DNA from: Clostridiales bacterium
Lineage (GTDB): Bacteria; Bacillota; Clostridia; Christensenellales; Borkfalkiaceae
DNA: 32,492 nt
Assembly: GCA_015069285.1 (NCBI GenBank)
Contig: SVIX01000010.1
Location: forward strand, 1 to 32,492
Direction of reading: 5' to 3'
Part shown: positions 14,505 through 22,637 of the stretch, piece by piece
How the letters are laid out: each line of letters begins with the position of its first letter
Position numbering within the stretch: the first letter of the stretch is position 1
Notes under the pieces: generated by a model
Database searches by the model: none
What the model was told of the DNA's origin: nothing
What the model saw: the letters and a program-made list of their open reading frames with translations, nothing else
Made by a program: the position numbers and the translations under genes

Positions 14505-15248
14505 ATGTTTGACGCAAAAAAAGCCACGCAAGACGCGGTGGCTTGGATACGGAATTGGTTTGAAGAAAACGGAAAAAACTGCAACGCCATCGTCGGCATT
14601 TCAGGCGGTAAAGATTCCAGCGTAGTTGCTTCTTTATGCGTAGAGGCGCTCGGCAAAGAACGGGTCATCGGCGTTTTGATGCCCAACGGCACGCAACCGG
14701 ATATCGATTGCTCCAAGCAACTCGTCGAATATTTAGGTATCCCCTATTTCGTCTGCAATATTCAAAAAAGCGTAGACGGGGTATTGGAATCGCTCAAAGA
14801 AAGCGGTTTGGAAATTAGCCGTCAAACGCTGGTCAATTTACCCCCTCGTATCCGTATGTCTACTTTATACGCAGTATCGCAATCAAAAAACGGACGCGTT
14901 GCAAATACTTGCAACCTCTCCGAAGATTGGGTCGGATATTCCACAAGATACGGGGACTCGGCAGGCGATTTCGCGCCGATTGCGCAGTTTACCGTAAAAG
15001 AAGTAAAAGAAATTGGGAAATACTTAAATCTCCCGTTGAATTTAGTAGAAAAAGTACCCTCCGACGGCTTAAGCGGAAAGACGGACGAAGACAATTTAGG
15101 GTTTACCTACGCCGTATTGGACAAATATATCCGAGAAGGCGTATGCGAGGACGCGCAAACGAAAACGCGTATTGATTATTTGCATAAACTTAACGCGTTT
15201 AAATTAAAACCCATTCCCGCTTTCCCCTATCAACCAAACGAACAATAA
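14505..15248 (+). CDS. nadE: NAD synthetase, ammonia-dependent length
   Basis: Amidates deamido-NAD to NAD with ATP, the last step shared by de novo synthesis and nicotinate salvage. The 247-residue protein is an N-type ATP pyrophosphatase with the P-loop SGGKDSS (33-39) and the substrate-binding stretch TCNLSEDWVGY (around 134-144), SDGLSGKTDEDNLG. There is no N-terminal glutaminase domain, so it should use free ammonia. It starts 13 bases after glnN with AGGAG upstream. With pncB and a pnuC-type transporter in the window it completes a nicotinate-to-NAD salvage route except for nicotinate mononucleotide adenylyltransferase, which is not seen. Confidence 0.95.
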   Translation: MFDAKKATQDAVAWIRNWFEENGKNCNAIVGISGGKDSSVVASLCVEALGKERVIGVLMPNGTQPDIDCSKQLVEYLGIPYFVCNIQKSVDGVLESLKESGLEISRQTLVNLPPRIRMSTLYAVSQSKNGRVANTCNLSEDWVGYSTRYGDSAGDFAPIAQFTVKEVKEIGKYLNLPLNLVEKVPSDGLSGKTDEDNLGFTYAVLDKYIREGVCEDAQTKTRIDYLHKLNAFKLKPIPAFPYQPNEQ

Positions 15249-15261
15249 GGAAAAAAAGAAA

Positions 15262-15885
15262 ATGAACAAAGGTAAATTTATCGTATTCGAAGGCATTGAC
15301 GGGAGCGGTAAAAGCACACAAATTAAATTGCTTTCGCAGTATTTAAAAGAAAAGAACGTTCCTTTTTATATCACGCGCGAACCGACGGATAGTCCGTTCG
15401 GCGCGCTCGCGCATCAATGCATGACGGGCAGAATCGATACGGACGATAAAACGATTGCCAGCGTTTGCGTTGCGGACCGCATCGACCATATTTTCAACAA
15501 AACCAACGGATTGTTGGAAAAAATCAACAACGGCGTCACCGTTATCTCGGATAGATATTACTTCTCCAATTATGCCTATCAGGGCGTATATATGCCGTTA
15601 GAATGGCTAATCGAGGCGAATAAATTCAGCGCGGAAGCATTAAAACCCGACGTAAATATTTATATCGACGTAGAAGCGAAGGTAAGCGCGAAACGCTTAC
15701 AATCCCGCGGTGATAAAGAACGCTACGAAGAAGAAAATACGATGTTCCACATCCGTGAAAAATACTTCGAGGCGTTTGACAGGTTAAAAGACGCCGAAAA
15801 CGTGCGCGTCGTGCAAAGCCAAAAAGAACCTATGCAAACGCAAATGCTCATTCGCGAAGTCATCGACGAATTATTTAAATTTTAA
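15262..15885 (+). CDS. tmk: Thymidylate kinase
   Basis: Phosphorylates dTMP to dTDP for DNA synthesis. The 207-residue protein has the P-loop GIDGSGKST (11-19), a TREPTDSPFG dTMP-site segment (around 39-48), the DR(Y) motif SDRYYFSNYAYQG (around 96-108) and a lid-like SRGDKERYE segment (around 148-156). It starts 13 bases after nadE, preceded by an AAGGAAA site, as third gene of the glnN cluster. A related deoxynucleoside kinase is a less likely alternative, since the dTMP kinase motifs are all present. Confidence 0.9.
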   Translation: MNKGKFIVFEGIDGSGKSTQIKLLSQYLKEKNVPFYITREPTDSPFGALAHQCMTGRIDTDDKTIASVCVADRIDHIFNKTNGLLEKINNGVTVISDRYYFSNYAYQGVYMPLEWLIEANKFSAEALKPDVNIYIDVEAKVSAKRLQSRGDKERYEEENTMFHIREKYFEAFDRLKDAENVRVVQSQKEPMQTQMLIREVIDELFKF

Positions 15886-15907
15886 ATACAAAACCCTGAA
15901 CTCCATT

Positions 15908-15952
15908 TGATATGCGCCCCAAAAGTTAGACAAACTTTTGGGGCGCATATCA
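15908..15952. repeat. Perfect 20-base palindrome resembling fused IS3-family ends
   Basis: TGATATGCGCCCCAAAAGTT (15908-15927), five-base loop AGACA, and its exact reverse complement (15933-15952). The half-site begins TG and reads like the terminal inverted repeats of IS150/IS3-group elements (TG...CCCCAAAAGTTAGACA), so the unit looks like two IS ends with nothing between them. It lies between converging genes and lacks a T run, though the stem could still help terminate transcription. No target duplication is evident. Confidence 0.6.
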
Positions 15953-15978
15953 CTTTTCGTGGATGAGGCAATTTAATT

Positions 15979-17031
15979 TTAGTTCCCGTTTTCCGTTTTT
16001 CTTAAATCGGGATTTTTTCTTTTTTTAGTCCACGCAAAAAGTTTCAAAAGCAAGAAGACGATTTCGTATATCGCAAAAGACAGGAAAAACACGACGGCGC
16101 TTTTGAGCATCAAATTAGGAAAGGAAGTAAGCTTTGACAGCGCATACGCTACGCCCATATGTAAAATATAGATATAAAAGGGCGCGGATTTCCCTATCCA
16201 AGTATAGTAAAAGTGGCAATTCGTTTTTTGCAATCCCATAAAAAACTGCAAGAAGAACACGGCGGAAAGGACGCCCGTAATATACATTTCCAAAGCAGAA
16301 TTTTCACGCGCGACGAGGTGATGTTCGGGGATTTGTAACGCAAAAAATAATAACGCCAACGCCAAGTAAAGATATTTCGCCCAGCTCTTTTTATGCCAAT
16401 CCCAGCGCGCAATCCAATAACCCAACCCAAAGGTCGGCAAACCGAAAAACCACGCGTTGCGCATATAGCGGACGGGGATATCCGTCGTCGGCTGAAGGAT
16501 ATACATAAATCCGCTAAAGAAAAAATATATCGCAAAACAAACGGGAACGAGCGTTTTATACCAACCCGTTTTTTGCCGTTTGACAAGCAACAAATGCACG
16601 AGCGAAAGAACGAACATCGCAATCAAAAACCAAATTTGCGCTCCTACCGTATAATAAGGAACGGGCGCGTTCAAAATGAAAAACTTGAACAACGGCGACT
16701 CCCCTTCGTAAAAAATCGTGGTAAAAAACCAACCGACGCTCGTATTCGTGATAAAGCAAGAAATAAATTCGAAAACCGTATAAAAGGCGATGCCTATCAG
16801 CATATACGTTGCGGAACGGCGCACGAAAGCGACGGCTTTTTTATTTTGTATTGCCTCGTCCCGTTCGTAAAGAAAATATCCGCTTATCATAAAAAAGGTA
16901 GGCACGGCAAGACGATAAAGCGGAAAAAAGGCGTACGTCTTATCCGTGAGGTGAATACAAATAATCATAAACGCAAGAAAGAACCTAAACAAATCCAAAT
17001 AAACGTTTCTTCCTTTTCTTTGCTCTTGCAT
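15979..17031 (-). CDS. Membrane acyltransferase, acyltransferase-3 family
   Basis: A 350-residue multi-pass membrane protein with about ten hydrophobic helices, of the OafA/Acyl_transf_3 type that O-acetylates surface or extracellular glycans. The opening RNVYLDLFRFFLAFMIICIH carries the conserved N-terminal Arg and the candidate catalytic H27; VPTFFMISGYFL follows near 43-54. The C-terminus is a basic cytoplasmic tail. AAGGAG lies six bases before ATG and the SGNH hydrolase gene ends 28 bases upstream, so they are cotranscribed. An SGNH esterase beside an acyltransferase-3 protein is a common pairing for glycan acetylation. The acceptor is unknown. Confidence 0.9.
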   Translation of the reverse strand: MQEQRKGRNVYLDLFRFFLAFMIICIHLTDKTYAFFPLYRLAVPTFFMISGYFLYERDEAIQNKKAVAFVRRSATYMLIGIAFYTVFEFISCFITNTSVGWFFTTIFYEGESPLFKFFILNAPVPYYTVGAQIWFLIAMFVLSLVHLLLVKRQKTGWYKTLVPVCFAIYFFFSGFMYILQPTTDIPVRYMRNAWFFGLPTFGLGYWIARWDWHKKSWAKYLYLALALLFFALQIPEHHLVARENSALEMYITGVLSAVFFLQFFMGLQKTNCHFYYTWIGKSAPFYIYILHMGVAYALSKLTSFPNLMLKSAVVFFLSFAIYEIVFLLLKLFAWTKKRKNPDLRKTENGN

Positions 17032-17058
17032 AATAAACTCCTTACAACATAATTACAG

Positions 17059-17781
17059 TCAATTGCTTTTTAGATACTCAAGGATTTGCTCCGTCAGCTG
17101 GTCCATTCCCGTTAAGTCGGGGTGCGAATTTTTTCGGGATATATTTTCAGGCTGAACGTATTCGACGGACAAGTGTTCACAGGCAACGGCAAACGATGCT
17201 TTCATCTCTTGCCCAAGCAATTCCTCTATGATAACGAGTATCCTTGCGTTTGGAAGATTGCTCTTTAAATTTGTGAGCAAATACGTAAACGCAGGATATA
17301 CGCAATACAAGTCTTCCGAAGTAAAATCGTCGTAGATTAACTCCCCGAACGGTGCGTGCGCCCAATAATCGTTTAAGCCCCCGTAGACGATTACGGTATT
17401 CACCTCTTCCTTTTGAAAATCCGTTTGCTCGAACAACGCCGTCATTCGACCAACAAAGGAACTCTCCGAAACGTCAGCGCCGTCGTATCCCGTATGACAG
17501 ATAGTCGAGCCTGAATAACTGGAATTGAGGAGCAATCTTGAATGCGTTCTATCTATGAGTTGATGCCACCACGTTTCTTTCGCTTTGTTTACGTTCGTAT
17601 AAGTAGCAGTCTTCGAATACCAGCTGGGATACCCTTCGGGAATATATTCCGTAAAAGTAGAATAGCTATCCCCAAAAATAAGAACGTTCCCTAAATGAAT
17701 ATCCTCTTTTTTCGTACAACCGCCGAAAGCGCATATCGTCAAAAAGAATACCGTGATAATGGATAAAAATTTTTTTCGCAT
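17059..17781 (-). CDS. SGNH/GDSL hydrolase, putative lipoprotein
   Basis: A 240-residue exported esterase-like protein. The N-terminal basic, hydrophobic signal ends in FGGC, so C22 is a likely lipidation site, though F at -3 is unusual for a lipobox. Block I is FGDSYS (S39 nucleophile), block III YGGLND, and block V HPD (H220, D222). The ATG at 17781 is chosen over a longer frame to 17946 because AAGGA lies just upstream, a consensus promoter lies between them and the signal peptide begins here. It heads a two-gene unit with the acyltransferase and probably acts on acetyl groups of a cell-surface glycan; substrate unknown. Confidence 0.88.
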   Translation of the reverse strand: MRKKFLSIITVFFLTICAFGGCTKKEDIHLGNVLIFGDSYSTFTEYIPEGYPSWYSKTATYTNVNKAKETWWHQLIDRTHSRLLLNSSYSGSTICHTGYDGADVSESSFVGRMTALFEQTDFQKEEVNTVIVYGGLNDYWAHAPFGELIYDDFTSEDLYCVYPAFTYLLTNLKSNLPNARILVIIEELLGQEMKASFAVACEHLSVEYVQPENISRKNSHPDLTGMDQLTEQILEYLKSN

Positions 17782-17812
17782 CTTACAAATCCTTGTATTT
17801 TTTCTATGAACT

Positions 17813-17841
17813 ATTATAGCATATCCCTCGTAAAAATGCAA
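17813..17841 (-). promoter_or_regulatory. Promoter of the SGNH hydrolase - acyltransferase unit
   Basis: TTGCAT (17836-17841, minus strand), 17-base spacer, TATAAT (17813-17818), about 32 bases before the ATG at 17781. Confidence 0.8.
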
Positions 17842-17890
17842 CGCCTTTTTTTGCCCCTTGCGTGAACTTACGACAATTCGTGGGGTCACG

Positions 17891-17912
17891 AAAAAAGACG
17901 CCCGAAGGCGTC
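17891..17912 (-). terminator. Terminator of the small membrane protein gene
   Basis: Minus strand GACGCC-TTCG-GGCGTC (17897-17912) with a UUCG tetraloop, followed by TTTTTT (17891-17896). Confidence 0.92.
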
Positions 17913-17935
17913 GTTTCGTGTGAATTATATAATCT

Positions 17936-18217
17936 TTAAATCGCAAGCACTATAATGATTAAACCCATAATAAAAATCAAAATAGCTATAAATAAGATAA
18001 ACAAATAAATTTTTTTAATTAGCGGTGATTTTTTTAACGATAGATAAATCAAACTATACATTATTGCGCCCAATATAGCGTTACCGACAAAGAATAATCC
18101 CTGCACTAAAGAATAAAACGGTATCTTTTGCATTAAGATAAGAGGAAGGTCAATACTAACGCTCAACAATAACCCCACCGACAATGTAATAAAAAACAAT
18201 TTTTTGTTTTGTATCAT
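17936..18217 (-). CDS. Small hypothetical membrane protein
   Basis: A 93-residue protein I do not recognise. It has three hydrophobic segments (about 8-28, 36-58, 67-92) separated by short basic loops, with almost nothing soluble. The ATG at 18217 is preferred over an in-frame GTG at 18232 because GGAG lies between them. It is monocistronic: its own promoter upstream and a perfect terminator downstream. Its A+T content looks higher than that of the neighbouring genes, and it lies beside the repeat array, so it may be a recent or fast-evolving addition. Confidence 0.75.
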   Translation of the reverse strand: MIQNKKLFFITLSVGLLLSVSIDLPLILMQKIPFYSLVQGLFFVGNAILGAIMYSLIYLSLKKSPLIKKIYLFILFIAILIFIMGLIIIVLAI

Positions 18218-18255
18218 TGATATACTCTCCACAATGAATTTTCTTTCATAATTTT

Positions 18256-18284
18256 ATTATAGCAAAATATATAAAATAAGTCAA
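18256..18284 (-). promoter_or_regulatory. Promoter of the small membrane protein
   Basis: TTGACT (18279-18284, minus strand), 17-base spacer, TATAAT (18256-18261). Confidence 0.82.
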
Positions 18285-18320
18285 CAAATTCGATCGTAAT
18301 CTCGTTATCAAGAAATGATA

Positions 18321-18398
18321 GCCAAATCCTTGCGAATTTGGCGTAAAAAAAGATATTTTGGGGAGTTTACGTATGGATTTGAATCCGTGTGCTTTTTA
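18321..18398. repeat. Two hairpins leading into the GTGATAT array
   Basis: GCCAAAT / ATTTGGC (18321-18342) and GGATT / AATCC (18375-18386) are perfect inverted repeats without T runs of terminator type. They sit directly beside the array and may be part of the same element. Confidence 0.5.
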
Positions 18399-18575
18399 GT
18401 GATATGCCTCGCTATGCTCGGCGTGATATTACTCGTTTCACTCGTAGTGATATCGTTCCCTACGCTCACGGTGATATTATATTCGCCTTGTAACTTTCAA
18501 CGCGCGAAGCGCATATCACTTGCAAAGCAAATATCACGCATTTATGCATATCACTCGCCGAAAGGCGAATATAAC
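18399..18575. repeat. GTGATAT / ATATCAC hairpin array
   Basis: GTGATAT occurs at 18399, 18423, 18447 and 18471, an exact 24-base period, with 17-base units between whose outer three bases are complementary (GCC..GGC, TAC..GTA, CGT..ACG). After a turn containing GCGC-GAA-GCGC, the inverted box ATATCAC occurs at 18513, 18531 and 18548, with a degenerate ATATAAC at 18569. These are separated by perfect small hairpins TTGC-AAA-GCAA, GCAT-TT-ATGC and TCGCC-GAAA-GGCGA. Four forward boxes can thus pair with four reverse boxes in one large branched structure. I recall similar GTGATAT-type repeats from other gut Firmicutes, with no known role. Confidence 0.85.
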
Positions 18576-18576
18576 T

Positions 18577-18613
18577 GAAAAACGACAAAATTCTGTCGAA
18601 TTTTGTCGTTTTT
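18577..18613 (-). terminator. tmRNA terminator
   Basis: AAAAACGACAAAATTC (18577-18592) pairs perfectly with GAATTTTGTCGTTTTT (18598-18613), placed just after the tmRNA 3' end on the minus strand; the stem ends in a T run. Confidence 0.88.
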
Positions 18614-18614
18614 C

Positions 18615-18983
18615 TGGTGGAGGTGGTGAGAATTGAACTCACGTCTTACTCGGCTACCAAAAAACTTTCTACATACTTATTTTATCTATTATTTCTTACC
18701 CAAACAACGCGGATAAACACGCTTTGCTCGGCGCAGAAAGCTAAATAATCTTTATAAAACACTTTCCGATTTTATAAGGATTTTTCCGTCTTCATAACGC
18801 CACGACCCCAACCGACGGATAAATCGGGCGTGACGATTCGTTTAAAAACGAAGTTACGCTGCTAAAGCGTAGTTTGCATTTCTATCTGCATTTAAATTTA
18901 ATCGGACCGTTTTTAACGCAGTCTTTCCGCTCTGCGGTATGCTTATTCTTTCGCGCACCGGCAATCGAATCCGGTACACCCCC
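18615..18983 (-). ncRNA. ssrA: tmRNA (transfer-messenger RNA)
   Basis: Rescues stalled ribosomes and tags the nascent protein for degradation. The 3' end has the T-arm GAGTTCAATTCTC and CCACCA; CCA is encoded at 18615-18617. The 5' end GGGGGTG pairs with CACCTCC, leaving a third-position G-U pair, the alanyl-tRNA synthetase identity signal. The tag frame is at 18854-18889 (minus strand): GCA GAT AGA AAT GCA AAC TAC GCT TTA GCA GCG TAA, encoding ADRNANYALAA, to which the tmRNA-carried alanine is added. The mature length is about 369 bases. Its promoter and terminator are separate from trkH upstream. Confidence 0.98.
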
Positions 18984-19014
18984 AAAATAATAAGATTGTT
19001 ATTGTCGTAGTATT

Positions 19015-19043
19015 ATTATACACACCTTATTACAAAAAGTAAA
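19015..19043 (-). promoter_or_regulatory. ssrA promoter
   Basis: TTTACT (19038-19043, minus strand), 17-base spacer, TATAAT (19015-19020). The mature 5' end lies about 30 bases past the start site, so a short precursor leader must be trimmed, normally by RNase P. Confidence 0.8.
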
Positions 19044-19082
19044 CTAATTTCGCGTAAAAAATTACAAGCAAGTGAAAAGATA

Positions 19083-20531
19083 TTATTTTTTCCAAGTTTT
19101 GGGCATAAACAAAACGAGAATAGGAAAGACCTCCAATCTGCCAATCAACATATCGAAAATCAATACGACTTTCGACCACCAAGAAAACATTGCGAAATTG
19201 CCCGCAGGTCCTACGGCGTCCAAACCCGGACCGATATTGTTAATCGTTGCCGTTATCGCCGTAAAATTCGTCGTCGTACTTTGTCCGTCCAAAGAAACGA
19301 TAAGTAGCGACAATATGAATATTAAGAGATACGCGATAAAAAACCCGTTGATATTGCGGACCGTTTCATCGTCTACGGCGCGTTTATCTATCGTAATCTT
19401 TTTAATTTGTTTGGGATGCAACATACGGCGGGTTTCTCGGGTTGCACCCTTAAAGAGCACGATTATTCTCGATACTTTCAATCCACCGCCCGTACTGCCC
19501 GCGCAAGCGCCTACGAACATAATCATCACGAGAATCGTTTTAGAAAACGACGGCCACAAATCAAAGTTTTCGGTAGAAAAGCCCGTCGTTGAAATTAACG
19601 ACGCGACGGAAAACGCGGAATAACGAATCGCCTCGCCCGTCGTATACGCATAAGCGTTCGATAAACAAAGATTTACCGTTATCAGCGTAATCGCCGTTAC
19701 GACGATACCTAAAAAGACGCGTATTTCCAAATTAAACGCTTCCTTGAATTTACCGCAAATGATAAAATAGTAGGATGCAAAATTGACGGAAAACAAAATC
19801 ATAAACACGGTTATTACGATTTGCGAGTACGCCGAATAACCGGCGCAACCGTCCGCGCGTACCGAGAATCCGCCCGTTCCCGCCGTTGCAAACGATATAT
19901 TGATAGCGTCGAACACGGGCATATCAAATATAAGCAAAACAAACTGTAACAGCGTCAACGCCCCGTAAATAAGGTACAAAATTTTAGCCGTAGAACGCAT
20001 TTTAGGCACGAGTTTATTCACCGTTGGTCCGGGGCTTTCCGCGCGCATAATATTGATATTATTTCCCCCACCGCAAAGTGGCAAGAACACCATAATAAAC
20101 ACGAGCACGCCCATACCGCCTATCCAATGCGTAAAACTGCGCCACATTAAAATACACCGCGGTAATGCTTGTACCTGTTCCCCCGACAACACACACGCGC
20201 CCGTCGTCGTAAACCCTGATACGATTTCAAATAACGCGTCTACGTAAGTTGGATACGTTTGGGAAAGTCGCAAGGGTAACGCGCCGAATAAACTCAGCGT
20301 TATCCAACAAAGCGCGACGATAACAAACCCTTCTTTTGCATAAATGGAGGTATTTTTCGGTTTACCAATAAGCAAAACCGAACCAAGCGCTACGCAGGAG
20401 AATAACGCGATAAGAAAATCGTACACCTCTTTTTCTCGATAAATTACCGCCGTGAAAACGGGTACGAGAAAAAAAGTTGCCTCAAACAACAATATCCAAC
20501 CTACCGTTCTTTTGATGATTCCGTAATTCAT
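19083..20531 (-). CDS. trkH: Trk/Ktr potassium uptake channel subunit
   Basis: A 482-residue membrane protein that carries K+ across the membrane, with four MPM repeats. Selectivity-filter loops are visible: SGFTTTG (105-111), ATAGTGGFS (215-223), STTGFST (313-319) and NNIGPGL near 435. It starts 10 bases after the trkA stop, and trkA encodes the regulatory NAD-binding subunit. Last gene of the long minus-strand run; I see no clear intrinsic terminator between it and the ssrA promoter. Assignment to TrkH rather than KtrB rests on length and on the two-domain TrkA partner. Confidence 0.95.
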   Translation of the reverse strand: MNYGIIKRTVGWILLFEATFFLVPVFTAVIYREKEVYDFLIALFSCVALGSVLLIGKPKNTSIYAKEGFVIVALCWITLSLFGALPLRLSQTYPTYVDALFEIVSGFTTTGACVLSGEQVQALPRCILMWRSFTHWIGGMGVLVFIMVFLPLCGGGNNINIMRAESPGPTVNKLVPKMRSTAKILYLIYGALTLLQFVLLIFDMPVFDAINISFATAGTGGFSVRADGCAGYSAYSQIVITVFMILFSVNFASYYFIICGKFKEAFNLEIRVFLGIVVTAITLITVNLCLSNAYAYTTGEAIRYSAFSVASLISTTGFSTENFDLWPSFSKTILVMIMFVGACAGSTGGGLKVSRIIVLFKGATRETRRMLHPKQIKKITIDKRAVDDETVRNINGFFIAYLLIFILSLLIVSLDGQSTTTNFTAITATINNIGPGLDAVGPAGNFAMFSWWSKVVLIFDMLIGRLEVFPILVLFMPKTWKK

Positions 20532-20540
20532 AATCTAACC

Positions 20541-21893
20541 CTATTTCAATACCTCTGCAATATCGTGCAAAGGAAAGCTCGATATAACCACTACGCTATC
20601 GCCCGCCAAGATGACGTCTTGACCGCGAGGCAAAATCACCTCTTTACTGCGCGTAATAGACGCAATCAATACGCTCTTTTTGAATTTGAGCTGGTACAAC
20701 GGAACGCCGATTATAGGCGAGGTTTCGCGCACTAAAAATTCAGACGCTTCTACCTTGCCGGGGATTAAATTATGTAACGTTTCCACGTTGCTTCCGCTCG
20801 TATTTTTTCTTGCGCGCACGTACCGCAAAATCGTATCCGCCGTAATAGCACGCGGACAAACGAGGGTATCGAGGTCTAATTGATTGATTACGTTTGCGTA
20901 ATCCATTCTATTGATTTTCGTAACGAGTTTACCGCACCCTACGCCTTTGGCGAACACGGAAAGCAAAATATTTTCCTCGTCCAAATCGGCAAGCGCAACG
21001 AACGCGTCCGCGCGCGTAACGCCCTCTTCTAAAAGCAAATCGTGGTCGCTCGCGTCGCCGTGGATAACGTCTACGTCCTCCCATTCCTCGGCGATTTCCT
21101 CGCATACGGTTTTATTTTTTTCAACAATCTTTAAACCAATCCCCGAACGGGACAAAATTTCGCACAAATAATGCGCAATAACGCCACCGCCTACGACCAG
21201 CGCGTTTTTAACCGAATGACCTTTGCTGTGTAATTTTTTGAAAAATTCGTTTGCGTTTTTGGGCGTAGCGACGATAGATACGACGTCCTTTTCGGCGAAC
21301 ACGAAGTTACCGCTTGCAATATACGCCTCCTCGCCCCGCTCTATCGTACAAACCAACGCGTCTAAGCGGTATTTGGTCACGAGTTCTTTTACCGAAAGAC
21401 CGATAGCGGGACTGTCTTTTTGCAATTTAAATTTGACGAGTTCCACTTTACCTTTTGCAAACGGTTCAATCTTGATTGCGGAGGGAAAACGAAGCACGCG
21501 CGCAATTTCTTCCGCCGCCTCGTATTCAGGATTAATGACCATCGCCAAATTCAATTCTTCTTTCAAATAGGAAGCGTCGGCGCTATATTCGGGATTTTTT
21601 ACTCGCGCGACCGTTTGACAATTTCCTTCCTTTTGCGCGATAATGCAACAAAGCAAATTTAACTCGTCAGAATTCGTAACGGCAATCAGCAAATCCGCTT
21701 TATCAATTCCAGCCTCGCGTTGAACGGTATACGTCGCGCCGTTACCGACGATACCCATTACGTCGCAACGGTTGATTACCTTTTCCACCTTTTCGGCGGA
21801 CATATCGATAACGGTGACGTCGTTGCCGTCGTTATTCAATTTTTCCGCAAGCGTTCTGCCTACTCTGCCACAACCGACAATAATAACATTCAC
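20541..21893 (-). CDS. trkA: Trk potassium uptake regulatory subunit
   Basis: A 450-residue peripheral membrane protein that gates TrkH in response to NAD(H)/ATP. It is a tandem RCK protein: Rossmann motif GCGRVG (7-12) with an acidic end to strand 2 (VTVID), a TrkA_C domain, then a second Rossmann domain with GGGVIA (235-240), and a second TrkA_C at the C-terminus. The doubled architecture is typical of TrkA, not single-domain KtrA. Its ATG overlaps the plsY stop (ATGA-type four-base overlap), showing translational coupling. Confidence 0.95.
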   Translation of the reverse strand: MNVIIVGCGRVGRTLAEKLNNDGNDVTVIDMSAEKVEKVINRCDVMGIVGNGATYTVQREAGIDKADLLIAVTNSDELNLLCCIIAQKEGNCQTVARVKNPEYSADASYLKEELNLAMVINPEYEAAEEIARVLRFPSAIKIEPFAKGKVELVKFKLQKDSPAIGLSVKELVTKYRLDALVCTIERGEEAYIASGNFVFAEKDVVSIVATPKNANEFFKKLHSKGHSVKNALVVGGGVIAHYLCEILSRSGIGLKIVEKNKTVCEEIAEEWEDVDVIHGDASDHDLLLEEGVTRADAFVALADLDEENILLSVFAKGVGCGKLVTKINRMDYANVINQLDLDTLVCPRAITADTILRYVRARKNTSGSNVETLHNLIPGKVEASEFLVRETSPIIGVPLYQLKFKKSVLIASITRSKEVILPRGQDVILAGDSVVVISSFPLHDIAEVLK

Positions 21894-22633
21894 AAAGTTT
21901 TCTCCTTTTTACGCTTTCTTTTGAGGGCTAACTTTTTAAGGGAGGTACGATGCTCCTCACCGGAAAAAAGACGCGCAAGGTTTTTATGATGCGCGCACCA
22001 AGTTAAAAGATTGATAATAAAAATCAAAATATATACCCATATAAGACAGGCGCTTAACGGTTCGTTCGCATACCGAAAAAAGAAAATAACGAGCTGTATC
22101 GTGCTAAACGTCGAAACGCCTAAAAGCGAACCGAGCGAACCCCATTCGGTAAGGGAAATAAACAAAACCACGCATAACAGCCACGCAAAACTGATGAGGA
22201 GCAACCATAAATTTTCGCAAGATAAGCTTACCCAAAACAGTCCGAGCGTCGAAGCAATCCCCTTACCTCCTTTAAATTTCATCGTAACGGGAAAGATGTG
22301 CCCGATAACGACGAACAATCCGCAAAAATAACGGATAAAGTCGGAAACGGCAATCCCCGTTCCCGTAAAGATATAATTTCTATATACAAAATATCCGATA
22401 AGCGCAGGTATCCCGCCTTTCAACGCGTCGCAAAAGAAGGTAAGCAATCCTATTTTTAAGCCGAATTCACGGCTCATATTCATCGTTCCGGGATTACCGC
22501 TACCCATTTTCGTAATGTTATTCCCTTTTATTTTAGAAATTAAGACGGCAAAATTAAAGCACCCCACAAAATAACACACGATTGCCACGACAACGAACTG
22601 CCACCAATTTTCAGAAAAAGAAAATTCCCGCAT
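21890..22633 (-). CDS. plsY: Acyl-phosphate:glycerol-3-phosphate acyltransferase
   Basis: Transfers an acyl group from acyl-phosphate to glycerol-3-phosphate, the first committed step of phospholipid synthesis. The 247-residue membrane protein has the PlsY motifs SGNPGTMNMSREFG (around 43-56, GxxN-type), an FKGGKGIAST phosphate loop (around 122-131) and a late third motif region. The sequence has a basic cytoplasmic tail. It starts four bases after the der stop with GAGGA near the junction. DUF512, der and plsY in this order is a common clostridial arrangement. Confidence 0.94.
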   Translation of the reverse strand: MREFSFSENWWQFVVVAIVCYFVGCFNFAVLISKIKGNNITKMGSGNPGTMNMSREFGLKIGLLTFFCDALKGGIPALIGYFVYRNYIFTGTGIAVSDFIRYFCGLFVVIGHIFPVTMKFKGGKGIASTLGLFWVSLSCENLWLLLISFAWLLCVVLFISLTEWGSLGSLLGVSTFSTIQLVIFFFRYANEPLSACLIWVYILIFIINLLTWCAHHKNLARLFSGEEHRTSLKKLALKRKRKKEKTL

Positions 22634-22637
22634 CCTT

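Noticed and set aside
16393-17052. Plus-strand open frame of 219 codons opposite the acyltransferase
   Set aside because: Strongly basic low-complexity product without a ribosome binding site or promoter; explained by the membrane-protein codons on the other strand.
18399-18575. CRISPR array
   Set aside because: The seven-base boxes with 17-base palindromic-ended units, and the inversion halfway, do not fit CRISPR repeats and unique spacers; no cas genes are present.
18315-18578. Plus-strand open frame of 87 codons
   Set aside because: It runs through the GTGATAT array and its hairpins; the apparent protein merely translates the repeats and has no ribosome binding site.
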